This document shows positions 6,690 to 15,247 of a stretch of DNA of 64,000 nt, piece after piece (the stretch's first letter is position 1; every line of letters begins with the position of its first letter). The translations under genes were made by a program, and so were the position numbers. The stretch is from a virus: positions 1 through 64,000 of the IMG/VR virus record IMGVR_UViG_3300025707_000655; one strand, given 5' to 3'. The notes under the pieces were generated by a model, which was given only the letters and a program-made list of their open reading frames with translations, was not told where the DNA came from and searched no databases.

Positions 6690-6878
6690 ATGCCTATTTA
6701 TCGTTACAGGTGCAAAACCTGCGAAGCTGAGTTTTTCAAGATTCATTCTTACAAACAGAAGCTTGTATTACTTGAATCTGAATGCGCTGAGTGTGGAGAA
6801 AAAGAAATATTTGAACAGATTTCTCCATCCTCGTTTCGCTTAAAAGGGGGCGGTTGGGAGAAAGATGGCTACAAGTGA
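6690..6878 (+). CDS. FmdB-type zinc-ribbon protein
   Basis: The 62-residue protein begins MPIYRYRC and carries two CxxC knuckles (CKTC and CAEC), the pattern of FmdB-family zinc ribbons. The C-terminus has SPSSFRLKGGGWEKDGYK, also typical of that family, whose F-[KR]-x-x-G-x-G-W end is common. FmdB proteins are thought to be regulatory or chaperone-like, but the function is not established. A second FmdB-like protein lies at 34873-35127. It starts five bases after the ClpP-like gene. Confidence 0.8.
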   Translation: MPIYRYRCKTCEAEFFKIHSYKQKLVLLESECAECGEKEIFEQISPSSFRLKGGGWEKDGYK

Positions 6879-7188
6879 AAGATCAATAACAAGTAAAGAA
6901 TCTTTAGAATTCTTAAAAAGTGTCCTTGCCGGATTCGATCATCTAGGTGCCAACCTGGAGAATCACAAGAAAGCGCTCAGAACGCAGGACACCTACCAAT
7001 TTACCATAGATAAATTGTCAAATACAATAATCGAAAGAATTAAAACCTGGTCAAGTTACAACATAAAAGATGTGTACTATCACCCCTTGGTAGCCCCACA
7101 GGGTTATGGGATATCTCTCAGGTACAGAATTTACGTCGTTTACGGTAAAGTAAAGATAGGCAAGAAGAAGGAGGCGGTTAAAAAATGA
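6865..7188 (+). CDS. Conserved-looking small protein, function unknown
   Basis: This gene overlaps the zinc-ribbon gene by 14 bases and has GGGAGAAAG just before the ATG. The 107-residue product is helical in its first 60 residues, then has a probable beta-hairpin region (RYRIYVVYGKVKIG) and a Lys-rich tail. No signal peptide or catalytic motif is visible. Confidence 0.7.
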   Translation: MATSERSITSKESLEFLKSVLAGFDHLGANLENHKKALRTQDTYQFTIDKLSNTIIERIKTWSSYNIKDVYYHPLVAPQGYGISLRYRIYVVYGKVKIGKKKEAVKK

Positions 7189-7355
7189 TGAAGAAAAGTA
7201 GAAACAAAATTTATTTGTTGAGGGTTGAGATTGAAGAGATCAACAAATCTGTCGATACGGCTAAGCGAGCCAAGAAGTTCGCCTTCGCCCGCCGTTTGGA
7301 AATGATGAAAGATAAAAAAGAGGGCCTATTAACTAGTTGGCTTTCTAACGCATAA
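7185..7355 (+). CDS. Small basic protein (56 aa), unknown
   Basis: The ATG at 7185 overlaps the preceding stop codon and has a strong AAGGAGG (7168-7174). The 56-residue product is Lys/Arg-rich and helical, with a likely coiled-coil centre (RVEIEEINKSVDTAKRAKKF). Its last 11 bases overlap the end of the convergent minus-strand gene. Too short to classify; ribosome site and tiling support it. Confidence 0.6.
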   Translation: MMKKSRNKIYLLRVEIEEINKSVDTAKRAKKFAFARRLEMMKDKKEGLLTSWLSNA

Positions 7356-8085
7356 CCTTGAGTTGTAGGAGCGTGTCGAATATGAATTTTCTGGTTAATG
7401 AATAGGTGGAAATTAGAGTCACGCTGTTAAAAGCAGGGTGCGTCGCAAACAATATCCCAATCAGTTCCATCCTCTCGTTTAAGATACCGCTACCGGAAGA
7501 ACCCCCAGTCGCCCTTATAGTTACAATCGAGAAATCCCTTTCAAATCTGTCCCCACTGTAGAGCCCCTCTAGTATTGGTACTGCTGGCGGGTGAAATATC
7601 CCGACCGGTGCGGACAGGGCGTATACCCTTTCACCAACTTCAGGTGCAGACATCGAGAACTTTACACCAGGTATCATAAAATCCTTGACCAAAATAGAGC
7701 ACATATCTGGATCTTTATATATACTCTTTATTATTTTACCCACCTTTGACCTTCCCCTGTAGTTGTAGACTTCTATCTCAACTTTGTATCCTTGCACATC
7801 CGGGGGCAAGCTTGCGCTGTCAACTTCACACAGATGTCCTGCGGTCAGAATAACAGAAGAGTTTCCTATGTTACCTATGGAGATTCCCGACGCTGTTGAT
7901 CCGTGGTTCTCAACAGTGCAAATACTTTGTGAATCAATCGACGCGCACCTTTGTAATTTTACCGTGGCTTTTATAAACACAAATGATTCTATTGGTGCTC
8001 TTCGCCCTGATTCTCTAACCCAAGAAGGCGAGGCACAAGATGCAATAAAAAAATAAAATATTAAAATTGAAAAAAAGTTGTTCAT
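7345..8085 (-). CDS. Trypsin-like serine protease lipoprotein
   Basis: This is the only minus-strand gene. The start at 8085 is preceded by GAGAGGGA; a start at 8097 would lack such a site. The 246-residue product has a lipoprotein signal (hydrophobic 4-16, lipobox I-A-S-C17), so it should be lipid-anchored in the envelope. The chymotrypsin-fold triad is visible: His84 in LTAGHLC, Asp125 or Asp127 in KDPDMCSILV, and Ser197 in GGSSGSG. Cysteines at 47, 56, 86 and 129 may form disulfides, fitting an extracytoplasmic enzyme. Opposite orientation implies separate expression. Possible roles are receptor or phage-protein processing, or exclusion of other phages. Confidence 0.82.
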   Translation of the reverse strand: MNNFFSILIFYFFIASCASPSWVRESGRRAPIESFVFIKATVKLQRCASIDSQSICTVENHGSTASGISIGNIGNSSVILTAGHLCEVDSASLPPDVQGYKVEIEVYNYRGRSKVGKIIKSIYKDPDMCSILVKDFMIPGVKFSMSAPEVGERVYALSAPVGIFHPPAVPILEGLYSGDRFERDFSIVTIRATGGSSGSGILNERMELIGILFATHPAFNSVTLISTYSLTRKFIFDTLLQLKVMR

Positions 8086-8145
8086 ATTCCCTCTCATATA
8101 ATAAATATATGTTGAAAGAATATATTTTTAAAAAGGAGCACTTTA

Positions 8146-8340
8146 ATGCTTTATTCACTAATGCCTTTTGTCTTGGTTCTGTTTAACGGATTATCACAAA
8201 CAACAGAAGCAGGGCACAAGAAGCCCACCGAAAGCCTCAGCGAGAAACAATTCAACTACAGTGTTAAAAAATACAAAATTAACAACGTTGAATATTCAAG
8301 AGTACCAACTAAATGGAAAAAAGAGACCGCAACCGACTAA
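8146..8340 (+). CDS. Small exported or membrane protein, unknown
   Basis: AAGGAG lies seven bases before the ATG. The 64-residue product has a hydrophobic segment at about 2-16 that could be a signal peptide or membrane anchor, then a basic, Lys/Tyr-rich hydrophilic part. It is divergent from the lipoprotein protease gene, separated by about 60 AT-rich bases that must hold at least the minus-strand promoter. Pairing with the envelope protease is possible but unproven. Confidence 0.6.
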   Translation: MLYSLMPFVLVLFNGLSQTTEAGHKKPTESLSEKQFNYSVKKYKINNVEYSRVPTKWKKETATD

Positions 8341-8367
8341 TTACTATAATTGAAAGAGAGTTTTGTT

Positions 8368-9690
8368 TTGGCTAAAAAAATATACGTACTAGACACAAAT
8401 GTTTACCTCAGTGATGCGAATTCGATAGAATCGTTCAACGCGAATGATATAGTCATTCCTCTAAAAGTTTTAGATGAGATTGACAAACACAAAAAGCGTC
8501 AAGATCCGGTCGGCTCGCACGCTAGAAACATAATAAGAAAATTAGACAAACTAAGGGAGTCTGGCAACCTAAGCAACGGTGTTAGGGTCGCTAAGGGTAA
8601 GGGCCTCGTATGGGTAAAATCTTTTGATTCGTCCGTACTGCCAAGCGATTTAGAGCTGGCAAATCCAGACAATCAGATAATTGCAACCGCGCTTACAGAG
8701 AAGAACCGAAACCCTGACACCAAGGTTATTTTAGTTTCTCGGGATATCAATATGAGAGTCAAATGCGATTCTCTAGATATCTTGTGTGAGGACTATAACG
8801 CAGAACAAGTTGTGGAAGACATAAGTGGTCTTTATACTGGCACGACCGAGCATTTGGTCGACGACCAGATTATAGATTCTGTCTACAATGACGAAGAAAT
8901 ATATTTAGACGAGCAGGAAATAAAGCTTGGCAACAATCAGTTTGTGATGTTGGTATCAAATTTTAATGAAAAAAAGTCTGCACTAGTAAGATTTTTGGAT
9001 TACACGAGACCTGTGAAGAAGGTCGAAAACTTAAAGAGGAAGATTTGGGGATTGAAGCCAAGAAACAAAGAGCAAACATTTGCTCTAGATCTCTTGATGG
9101 ACCCGACCGTCCCAGTTGTTACGTTGATCGGAAAAGCAGGGTCTGGAAAGACTTTGTTGGCGCTAGCTGCAGCACTACAGCAAACTTTTGGAGAAACGGC
9201 CAATGACAGGATATACAACAGAATAGTTGTAACCAAGCCTGTTGAGCCAGTAGGTAAAGATATTGGGTTTTTGCCAGGAACTAGAGATGAAAAAATGCTA
9301 CCTTGGCTGGCACCGATACAAGATAATTTACAATTTCTTTTTGGGAATGATAAGATGACTTTAGATATGCACATTGATGAGGGTAGAATAGAGGTCGAGG
9401 CTATGACTTACATAAGGGGTAGATCCATATGCAACTCGTTCATAATCATAGACGAAGCTCAGAATATGAACAGACACGAAATCAAGACAGTTCTTACGAG
9501 AGTTGGCGAAGGCACCAAGATAGTCCTAACTGGAGACATAGAGCAGATAGATAATATTTACATAGATTCTACAAACAATGGTTTGTCATATCTCGTAGAA
9601 AAGTTTAAAGACCAAGAAATAGCGGGGCACGTTACACTACTAAAGGGAGAAAGATCCAAAGTAGCATCAGTCTCAGCTAGAATACTATAA
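8368..9690 (+). CDS. phoH: PIN-PhoH family ATPase
   Basis: I use the TTG at 8368, preceded by AAAGAGAG; an upstream TTG at 8350 has no such site. The 440-residue protein has an N-terminal PIN nuclease domain (about 1-150, opening with YVLDTNVYLSD and further Asp residues typical of PIN active sites). A PhoH ATPase domain follows (about 220-440) with Walker A GKAGSGKT at 255-262 and Walker B IIIDEAQN at about 359-366. PIN-PhoH proteins are RNA helicase/nuclease fusions in bacteria, and PhoH genes are frequent in marine phages. Use in RNA turnover or stress metabolism is inference. It is of normal length for the fusion. Confidence 0.9.
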   Translation: MAKKIYVLDTNVYLSDANSIESFNANDIVIPLKVLDEIDKHKKRQDPVGSHARNIIRKLDKLRESGNLSNGVRVAKGKGLVWVKSFDSSVLPSDLELANPDNQIIATALTEKNRNPDTKVILVSRDINMRVKCDSLDILCEDYNAEQVVEDISGLYTGTTEHLVDDQIIDSVYNDEEIYLDEQEIKLGNNQFVMLVSNFNEKKSALVRFLDYTRPVKKVENLKRKIWGLKPRNKEQTFALDLLMDPTVPVVTLIGKAGSGKTLLALAAALQQTFGETANDRIYNRIVVTKPVEPVGKDIGFLPGTRDEKMLPWLAPIQDNLQFLFGNDKMTLDMHIDEGRIEVEAMTYIRGRSICNSFIIIDEAQNMNRHEIKTVLTRVGEGTKIVLTGDIEQIDNIYIDSTNNGLSYLVEKFKDQEIAGHVTLLKGERSKVASVSARIL

Positions 9691-9704
9691 AAGAAAGGCA
9701 CAGT

Positions 9705-10031
9705 ATGAAAATCACGTATAATGAGGAAAATGGAAACGAAGATCTTAAGGTCGTAGTTAATGAGGACGGAGAAATGAAGTCTTGGTTAGTTGATTACGTC
9801 GGCGAAAAAAACAATCCAGAAGGAGACGCTGTGACGCTGGAAATGATAGTCGATACTATGGCTGAAGAGTTTCCTGAGTTTTTGTTTGCAGTTGCAGAAG
9901 AGAACTTTATTCGAGGCTACAAGCAGGCCATAACAGACACTCGATCCTGGGACGCCACAAGTGAAAAAGAAGATGAGGAATTCTGCGGCAACCCTGACTT
10001 ACCGCAACTATCAAACCCAGATGTCGAATAG
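9705..10031 (+). CDS. Acidic protein of unknown function
   Basis: The 108-residue acidic protein has AGAAAGG before its ATG. The N-terminal half looks like beta strands, and the second half contains a helical EMIVDTMAEEFPEFLFAVAEENFIRGY segment, then an acidic, Pro-containing end. No motif recognised. It overlaps the following metalloprotease by 11 bases. Confidence 0.7.
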   Translation: MKITYNEENGNEDLKVVVNEDGEMKSWLVDYVGEKNNPEGDAVTLEMIVDTMAEEFPEFLFAVAEENFIRGYKQAITDTRSWDATSEKEDEEFCGNPDLPQLSNPDVE

Positions 10032-10716
10032 AGAGTACATAAAAGAATCCAGCAAGAAGTTTAAGAAATCTTTTAAAGAAAAAAGCCTGGGAAACATACA
10101 GGTTATAATAAAAGACGAACTTCCAGACAACTTGAATATCGATAGGGTTCTGTTTCGTGTCGGTTCGACAATACCTGTTAGGTTCCTAGACAACATAGAC
10201 TACATTTTTGTTGGAGACTTCGACGTCTTTAAGGAGAGGAGCGTAAACGCTCTGTATATGGAGGGTGCTATATACGTTACAAACAAGCAGGAAGATGAGG
10301 GGGATATGGCGGACGATATAATACACGAAATCGCCCACTCAGTAGAGGAGGAACAGTTCCTATCTATATATTCCGATGGAATCCTGGAGGTTGAGTTTTT
10401 AGGCAAGAGGGAAAGGTTGTTTCACCTGCTTGACACAGAGGGGTTGGTTGATTTAAATTATCAAGATTTTAAGAACCCGGAATATTCAAACAACTTTGAC
10501 AATCTCTTGTATTTTGACATTGGGTATTCGTACCTGTCATCAGTATCGATGAACTTGTTTTACTCACCTTACGCGATAACGTCACTCAGAGAGTACTTCG
10601 CAAACGGCTTCGAGGCTTTCTATCATCACAAAGACCACGACAAGATAAACAGAATTAGCCCGGTCTTATTTAAAAAATTACAAGAACTTCACCAAGAGGA
10701 GAATAAGGATGTTTAG
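10021..10716 (+). CDS. Zinc metalloprotease-like protein (HExxH, lethal-factor-like)
   Basis: I place the start at the ATG at 10021; an in-frame ATG at 9961 would overlap the upstream gene by 71 bases. The 231-residue protein has H102-E-I-A-H106 in an amphipathic helix, and a downstream TSLREYFANGFEAFY helix with Glu191 as the likely third zinc ligand. HExxH plus E-Y/F-F-A-x-x-F is the arrangement of the anthrax lethal-factor-like catalytic domain (gluzincin type). There is no signal peptide, so it should act in the cytoplasm or be packaged. The substrate is unknown. Confidence 0.75.
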   Translation: MSNREYIKESSKKFKKSFKEKSLGNIQVIIKDELPDNLNIDRVLFRVGSTIPVRFLDNIDYIFVGDFDVFKERSVNALYMEGAIYVTNKQEDEGDMADDIIHEIAHSVEEEQFLSIYSDGILEVEFLGKRERLFHLLDTEGLVDLNYQDFKNPEYSNNFDNLLYFDIGYSYLSSVSMNLFYSPYAITSLREYFANGFEAFYHHKDHDKINRISPVLFKKLQELHQEENKDV

Positions 10717-11158
10717 AGATATTAAGATTATAGAAGACTCTGAAACCAGAGTGGTTGTTAGAGCGAGGATCGAAAGACGCAGAATGGCCAAAGACCCTTA
10801 TATCACGGCTAGTGCTGATAACCTAAGAGCAGAGCTGTTGAAAGAGAGACCAGAGCTAGACTTTTCATCGTTCAAATGCTCAAAACAAAATGTCTTGTGC
10901 AACTACACTGAACCACCACTTCTCGAAACGGACTTTGTTTTTGAAAAGCCTCGTCCGAAGAAAACCCCCGTAACAAAAGTCAAAAGAGTCTTGACCGAGA
11001 CACAAAAGACTGATATAGTTCAAGTTGAGTCTGAAAATGGCACCACGCCTGCACCAGCGCCGGCTTCACCGCCTGCACCAACAACAAGAAAGAGAAGTCG
11101 TGTCTCAACAAAAAAACAACAAGAAAATAAGCTTCTCGGAACTCAAAATTTGGAATGA
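10709..11158 (+). CDS. Protein of unknown function with Pro/Ala-rich basic tail
   Basis: The ATG lies inside the end of the protease gene, with GAGGA upstream. Residues 1-70 form a compact basic domain with two Cys. About 85-149 is low-complexity: Lys/Pro-rich, then a Pro-Ala stretch and a basic end. The tail overlaps the N-terminus of the nuclease gene (11100) in another frame for about 59 bases, which may explain its unusual composition. Confidence 0.65.
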   Translation: MFRDIKIIEDSETRVVVRARIERRRMAKDPYITASADNLRAELLKERPELDFSSFKCSKQNVLCNYTEPPLLETDFVFEKPRPKKTPVTKVKRVLTETQKTDIVQVESENGTTPAPAPASPPAPTTRKRSRVSTKKQQENKLLGTQNLE

Positions 11159-11885
11159 TTGTGCGTTCAAACATAAACTGTCTTATCTAGACAAAATCAG
11201 TGGTTTCGCCGGCAATGAATACACGGCATTTGGAAAGGCGGTACACACCGTCTGCGAGAGCCTGGTTTTAGACCAGACGATAGACACTCAAGCAGAGTTT
11301 AAGAAAAACTTTGTAAACGAAATAAAATCCCTACCAAACTTCGAATCAATAAACAAGAAACTAGTTGTAGATATGAGCAACCAGGCCAAAGACCTTTTTG
11401 ATTTTATTGTACCAGAGTTGCGGGAATACTTTGGAGAATATGAAGTTTTTAAAATAGAAGAACCGCTATTCGAAGAAATCATAGAATTCAACACTGATTA
11501 CAACTTTAAGGGCTTTGTGGATTTAATTCTGAAAACAAAAGATGGAAAGTACCACGTAATAGATTGGAAGACTTGCTCTTGGGGCTGGAGAACAGATAAG
11601 AAAAGCGACTCTATGACATCCTATCAATTAAGTTTGTATAAAAATTATTTTTCGAATAAGTACAGCATCGACCCCAACGATGTGAGGACTCATTTTGCCC
11701 TGCTGAAAAGGACCGCCAAGGGCAAGAAAGTTGAAATTTTTGAAGTCACAAATGGGAAGAAACGAGTGTCAAATGCTGTGGAACTTTTAAACAAGGCAAT
11801 TACGAACATTAATAATAAAAATTATATAAAAAATAGGTTATCATGTGGTTATTGTGAGTTCCACAAAACCAGTCACTGCACTTAA
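11100..11885 (+). CDS. PD-(D/E)XK nuclease with Cas4/AddB-like cysteines
   Basis: I start at the GTG at 11100 (AGAGAAG upstream); an ATG at 11025 would add a low-complexity extension read over the previous gene. The 261-residue protein opens with the RecB-type SFSELKIWNDCAFKHKL. It then has a conserved His in FGKAVHTVCE, the Asp of GFVDLIL and the D-x-K of HVIDWKT, the classic PD-(D/E)XK active site. Cys in the N-terminal NDC motif plus C-terminal C-x2-C-x7-C gives four cysteines arranged as in Cas4 and AddB, which bind a [4Fe-4S] cluster. A role in DNA repair, recombination or host DNA breakdown is likely. Confidence 0.85.
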   Translation: MSQQKNNKKISFSELKIWNDCAFKHKLSYLDKISGFAGNEYTAFGKAVHTVCESLVLDQTIDTQAEFKKNFVNEIKSLPNFESINKKLVVDMSNQAKDLFDFIVPELREYFGEYEVFKIEEPLFEEIIEFNTDYNFKGFVDLILKTKDGKYHVIDWKTCSWGWRTDKKSDSMTSYQLSLYKNYFSNKYSIDPNDVRTHFALLKRTAKGKKVEIFEVTNGKKRVSNAVELLNKAITNINNKNYIKNRLSCGYCEFHKTSHCT

Positions 11886-11897
11886 GGAAAACAAAAT

Positions 11898-13160
11898 ATG
11901 GACAAAATGAAGATTCTTGTACTAGCTGATAGTCCCCTGGCACCCTCTGGTGTGGCAGGGCAGACTAGGTATATGATTGAAGGATTGCTTAAGACGGGAA
12001 AATATCAATTTGTCTGTATGGGTGGTGCAATTAGGCACCCAGATTATACGCCTATCAGAGTTGAAGAATATGGAGATGACTGGATAATATACCCAGTTGA
12101 TGGTTATGGGAATCAGGACCAACTGAGATCTTTCGTTCAGAACTTTAAACCGGATATTGTATGGATTATGACAGACCCTAGATTTTGGGGCTGGTTGTGG
12201 GATATTGAGAACGAAATAAGGTCAGTAGCATCCCTGGTTTATTATCACGTTTGGGACAACTTTCCGCATCCGAAGTTTAACAGGCAATACTACCTGTCCA
12301 ATGATATGATCGCAACCATAAGTAAGGTCACGGACGAAATTGTTAGGACTGTAGCGCCAGAAGTCGATTGTGTCCGCATACCACACACAGTAAACACAGA
12401 TATTTTTACAAAGATACCAGAAAAAGAAGCACAAGAGTTTATAAATGCGAACGAAACCTTTTTGGACGAGAACGGTGACAAGAAGTTTATATTCTTTTGG
12501 AATAATAGAAACGCTAGAAGAAAAATGTCTGGCTCGGTTCTGTGGTGGTTCGCCGAGTGGGCCAAGAAGATTGGCGAAGACAAAGTTTTGTTTATTATGC
12601 ACACAGAACCGAACGATTCAAACGGGCAAGATCTTAATGCAATAATTCACGAACTAAACGCCGAAAATGACGTCGTATTGTCCGTACAAAAGGTCGGTAT
12701 GCCTGAACTGTCCGTATTGTACAACGTTGCAGACTGCACAGTAAACATTTCCGATGCAGAAGGTTTTGGGCTAGGCACCTTGGAGTCTTTAGCTACAGAG
12801 ACACCAATAATCGTAAATATGACAGGTGGTATGCAAGAACAGGTCACTGACGGCAACGAGTGGTTTGGTATTGGAATAGAGCCCGCCTCGAAAGCGATCA
12901 TAGGCTCTCAGGATGTTCCGTACATCTATGAGGACAGGGTTTCTAAAGAAGATTTTACAGCGGCACTGGATAAGATGTACAACACCTCGAAAGAAGACAG
13001 AGAAGAGCTTGGCAAGAAGGGCCGTCAGCACGTTTTAAATAATTACGGTTTCGACTCCTATGTAAGCCAGTGGGACCAGGAATTGACAAGAGTTTTCGAA
13101 AGCAAGGGGTCTTGGTCGAATAGAAAGCACAAAAGTTGGGAGTTTTTGAAGGTATTATGA
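11898..13160 (+). CDS. Glycosyltransferase, GT-B (GT4-like)
   Basis: This 420-residue protein has AAGGAAAA before its ATG. The N-terminal Rossmann-like half starts MKILVLADSPLAPSGVAGQTRY, with the substrate loop typical of GT4 enzymes. The C-terminal half has a nucleotide-sugar site, NISDAEGFGLGTLESLATETPII, in which E-x7-E is the family donor-binding motif, and the preceding strand VADCTV. It would transfer a sugar from a nucleotide donor to a glycan or lipid acceptor in the cytoplasm. It is the first gene of a 22.8-kb glycan region. Specificity cannot be read. Confidence 0.85.
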   Translation: MDKMKILVLADSPLAPSGVAGQTRYMIEGLLKTGKYQFVCMGGAIRHPDYTPIRVEEYGDDWIIYPVDGYGNQDQLRSFVQNFKPDIVWIMTDPRFWGWLWDIENEIRSVASLVYYHVWDNFPHPKFNRQYYLSNDMIATISKVTDEIVRTVAPEVDCVRIPHTVNTDIFTKIPEKEAQEFINANETFLDENGDKKFIFFWNNRNARRKMSGSVLWWFAEWAKKIGEDKVLFIMHTEPNDSNGQDLNAIIHELNAENDVVLSVQKVGMPELSVLYNVADCTVNISDAEGFGLGTLESLATETPIIVNMTGGMQEQVTDGNEWFGIGIEPASKAIIGSQDVPYIYEDRVSKEDFTAALDKMYNTSKEDREELGKKGRQHVLNNYGFDSYVSQWDQELTRVFESKGSWSNRKHKSWEFLKVL

Positions 13161-15247
13161 GATATAAAATTTTATTAGAAGGTCCAGTCCTCACTCAGTC
13201 GGGATACGGAGAACACGCACGTCTCGTGCTGAGATCTTTGAGGGACCGAGAAGATGTCCTGGACATATATGTTAGTCCTTTAAACTGGGGCTCCACAAAT
13301 TGGATTTTGGGCAACAAAGAGGAGAGAAATTGGATCGACTCCTTGGTTAATAAGGAATATGACCCGAAAGATGCTAATTTTTTCGATATACACGTCCACG
13401 TAGGAATTCCAAACGAATTTCAGAGAAAAGGTAAGTATGCGGTTCACGTCACTGCTGGAATCGAGACTACCAAGGTCGCAAAGAAGTGGATTGAAAATTC
13501 ACATCAGATGGATGCAATAGTTGTTCCTTCTGAGTTCGCTAAATGGGCTTTTGAAAACACAAAGCATCCTTTCGATGTTGAAGGCGGCGGCGTACAGGAA
13601 GTAGCCTGCGGTGCCCCCGTCAAAGTAGTTCCGTACCCGCATAGGACACTGGAACTAGACCCAGAGTTCGATATAGAATTGAAAGATGACTTTAATTTTC
13701 TTATTGTAGCTCAGTGGTCGATTAGGAAGAACCTTGAAAACACGATAAGGTGGTTTGCTGAAGAGTTTAAGGACCAGGAGGTAGGACTTGTAATCAAAAC
13801 TAGTCTTGCAAAGAATTCTGTAATGGATCGATTAAACACTATCAGGAAGCTGAACGAACTAATCGATGATGTTGGCGAAGGGTGTCTGTGTAGTATATAC
13901 CTCTTGCACGGCAACATGAGTAAGAAGGAATTGAATTCCCTTTATCAGCATCCAAAGATCAAAGCTCTGGTGAGTGCTACTCACGGGGAAGGTTACGGTT
14001 TGCCGCTATTTGAAGCGTCTTACAACGGCTTACCTGTGGTTGCACCTGGTTGGAGCGGTCACTTGGATTTTCTGTATGGGCCAATTAAAGGAAAAAATGG
14101 GAAGGTCAGGAAGAAACCTTTATTCGCAAGAGTCGATTACGTCTTGGCACCAGTCCAAAAAGAGGCTGTCTGGAGCGACATAATCATCGCAAGCAGTATG
14201 TGGTGTTTCCCCAACAAGGTTGATTTCAAAAAGAAGCTAAGAGCGATGCATCAAAACAATGGTATGTATAAGTCTTGGGCCAAGATCCTAAAAGACAACA
14301 TCTTAAAGAACCATAGTGAAGAAGCGATAAAGAAAAGAATGGTGGAGGCAGTGCTGCCGAGCAACTTGGTACACGAGCCGGATTACATCTTTGTTAGTGA
14401 TATGTTTGCAGGTCAGTATTCTGGCGGGGCAGAGTTGAGCTTACAGACAGTTATGCAAAGCTCCCCCAGCAAACACGTAGGTGCTGTAAACTCGGAACTG
14501 TTAAACGAAGATATATTTAAAATGCACAAAAGCAAAAAGTGGATTTTTGGAAACACATCTAGAATGTCTGCGGAATCATTTGAGTTGGTTAAGAAGTATG
14601 ATATACAGTATTCATTTTTAGAGTTTGACTATAAGTTCTGCAAGCATAGAAACCCAGCATTGTATGAAATGGTAGAGGGAGAAGCCTGCAAATATGAGTC
14701 TACAGACCAAGGCAAAATGATGCTGGAATTCTGTAACAATGCTTCTGCTGTATTCTTTATGTCGGAAAAGCAAATGGCAATACATAAGGCTTCATTGCCA
14801 GATATCAGGAGTGATAATTTTCACGTATTGTCCTCTCTTTTTGATAAAGATTTCTTTAGATATGTTGATTTACTTAGAGACAAGTACAAAAACAAGAAAA
14901 AGACAAAATGGCTCGTTATGGGCTCAACCTCCTGGGTGAAGGGTGTACAAGAATCGGAAGATTGGTGTATCCAAAACAGTCTAGAGTACGAGGTAGTGGA
15001 TGGCCTTAAGCCAGAAGAGTTCCTTGAAAAATTGGCACAAGCTAAAGGCCTGTGTTTTAAGCCTGGAGGGTTAGACACCTGCCCGAGACTCGTGATTGAA
15101 GCGAAGCTTCTTGGCTGTGAATTAGAACTCAATGATAACGTTCAGCACGCAACCGAGTCTTGGTTCGAGTCGACCGCCCCAAATAGTATTGTGGAGCATT
15201 TATTGTCTAGACCTGCATTTTTCTGGGAGAATGCATTTGAAGAGTAA
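13157..15247 (+). CDS. Two-domain glycosyltransferase fusion
   Basis: The ATG at 13157 overlaps the upstream TGA and has GAAGG before it; an in-frame TTG at 13136 is less likely. The product is 696 residues. The N-terminal ~400 residues are a GT-B enzyme with EGYGLPLFEASYNGLPVVAP as the donor-binding segment. From about residue 410 a second GT-like Rossmann unit begins (DYIFVSDMFAGQYSGGAELS). It ends with a degenerate donor segment containing GGLDTCPRLVIEAKLLGCEL, again with the E of GT-B enzymes. Two catalytic units in one chain suggest sequential sugar additions. Confidence 0.8.
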   Translation: MRYKILLEGPVLTQSGYGEHARLVLRSLRDREDVLDIYVSPLNWGSTNWILGNKEERNWIDSLVNKEYDPKDANFFDIHVHVGIPNEFQRKGKYAVHVTAGIETTKVAKKWIENSHQMDAIVVPSEFAKWAFENTKHPFDVEGGGVQEVACGAPVKVVPYPHRTLELDPEFDIELKDDFNFLIVAQWSIRKNLENTIRWFAEEFKDQEVGLVIKTSLAKNSVMDRLNTIRKLNELIDDVGEGCLCSIYLLHGNMSKKELNSLYQHPKIKALVSATHGEGYGLPLFEASYNGLPVVAPGWSGHLDFLYGPIKGKNGKVRKKPLFARVDYVLAPVQKEAVWSDIIIASSMWCFPNKVDFKKKLRAMHQNNGMYKSWAKILKDNILKNHSEEAIKKRMVEAVLPSNLVHEPDYIFVSDMFAGQYSGGAELSLQTVMQSSPSKHVGAVNSELLNEDIFKMHKSKKWIFGNTSRMSAESFELVKKYDIQYSFLEFDYKFCKHRNPALYEMVEGEACKYESTDQGKMMLEFCNNASAVFFMSEKQMAIHKASLPDIRSDNFHVLSSLFDKDFFRYVDLLRDKYKNKKKTKWLVMGSTSWVKGVQESEDWCIQNSLEYEVVDGLKPEEFLEKLAQAKGLCFKPGGLDTCPRLVIEAKLLGCELELNDNVQHATESWFESTAPNSIVEHLLSRPAFFWENAFEE

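Noticed and set aside
8345-8350. TATAAT before the phoH gene
   Set aside because: No acceptable -35 lies 16-18 bases upstream and no extended -10 TG is present.
12222-12604. Two overlapping minus-strand frames opposite the first glycosyltransferase
   Set aside because: Both lie fully inside a conserved GT-B enzyme and show composition expected of antisense reading.
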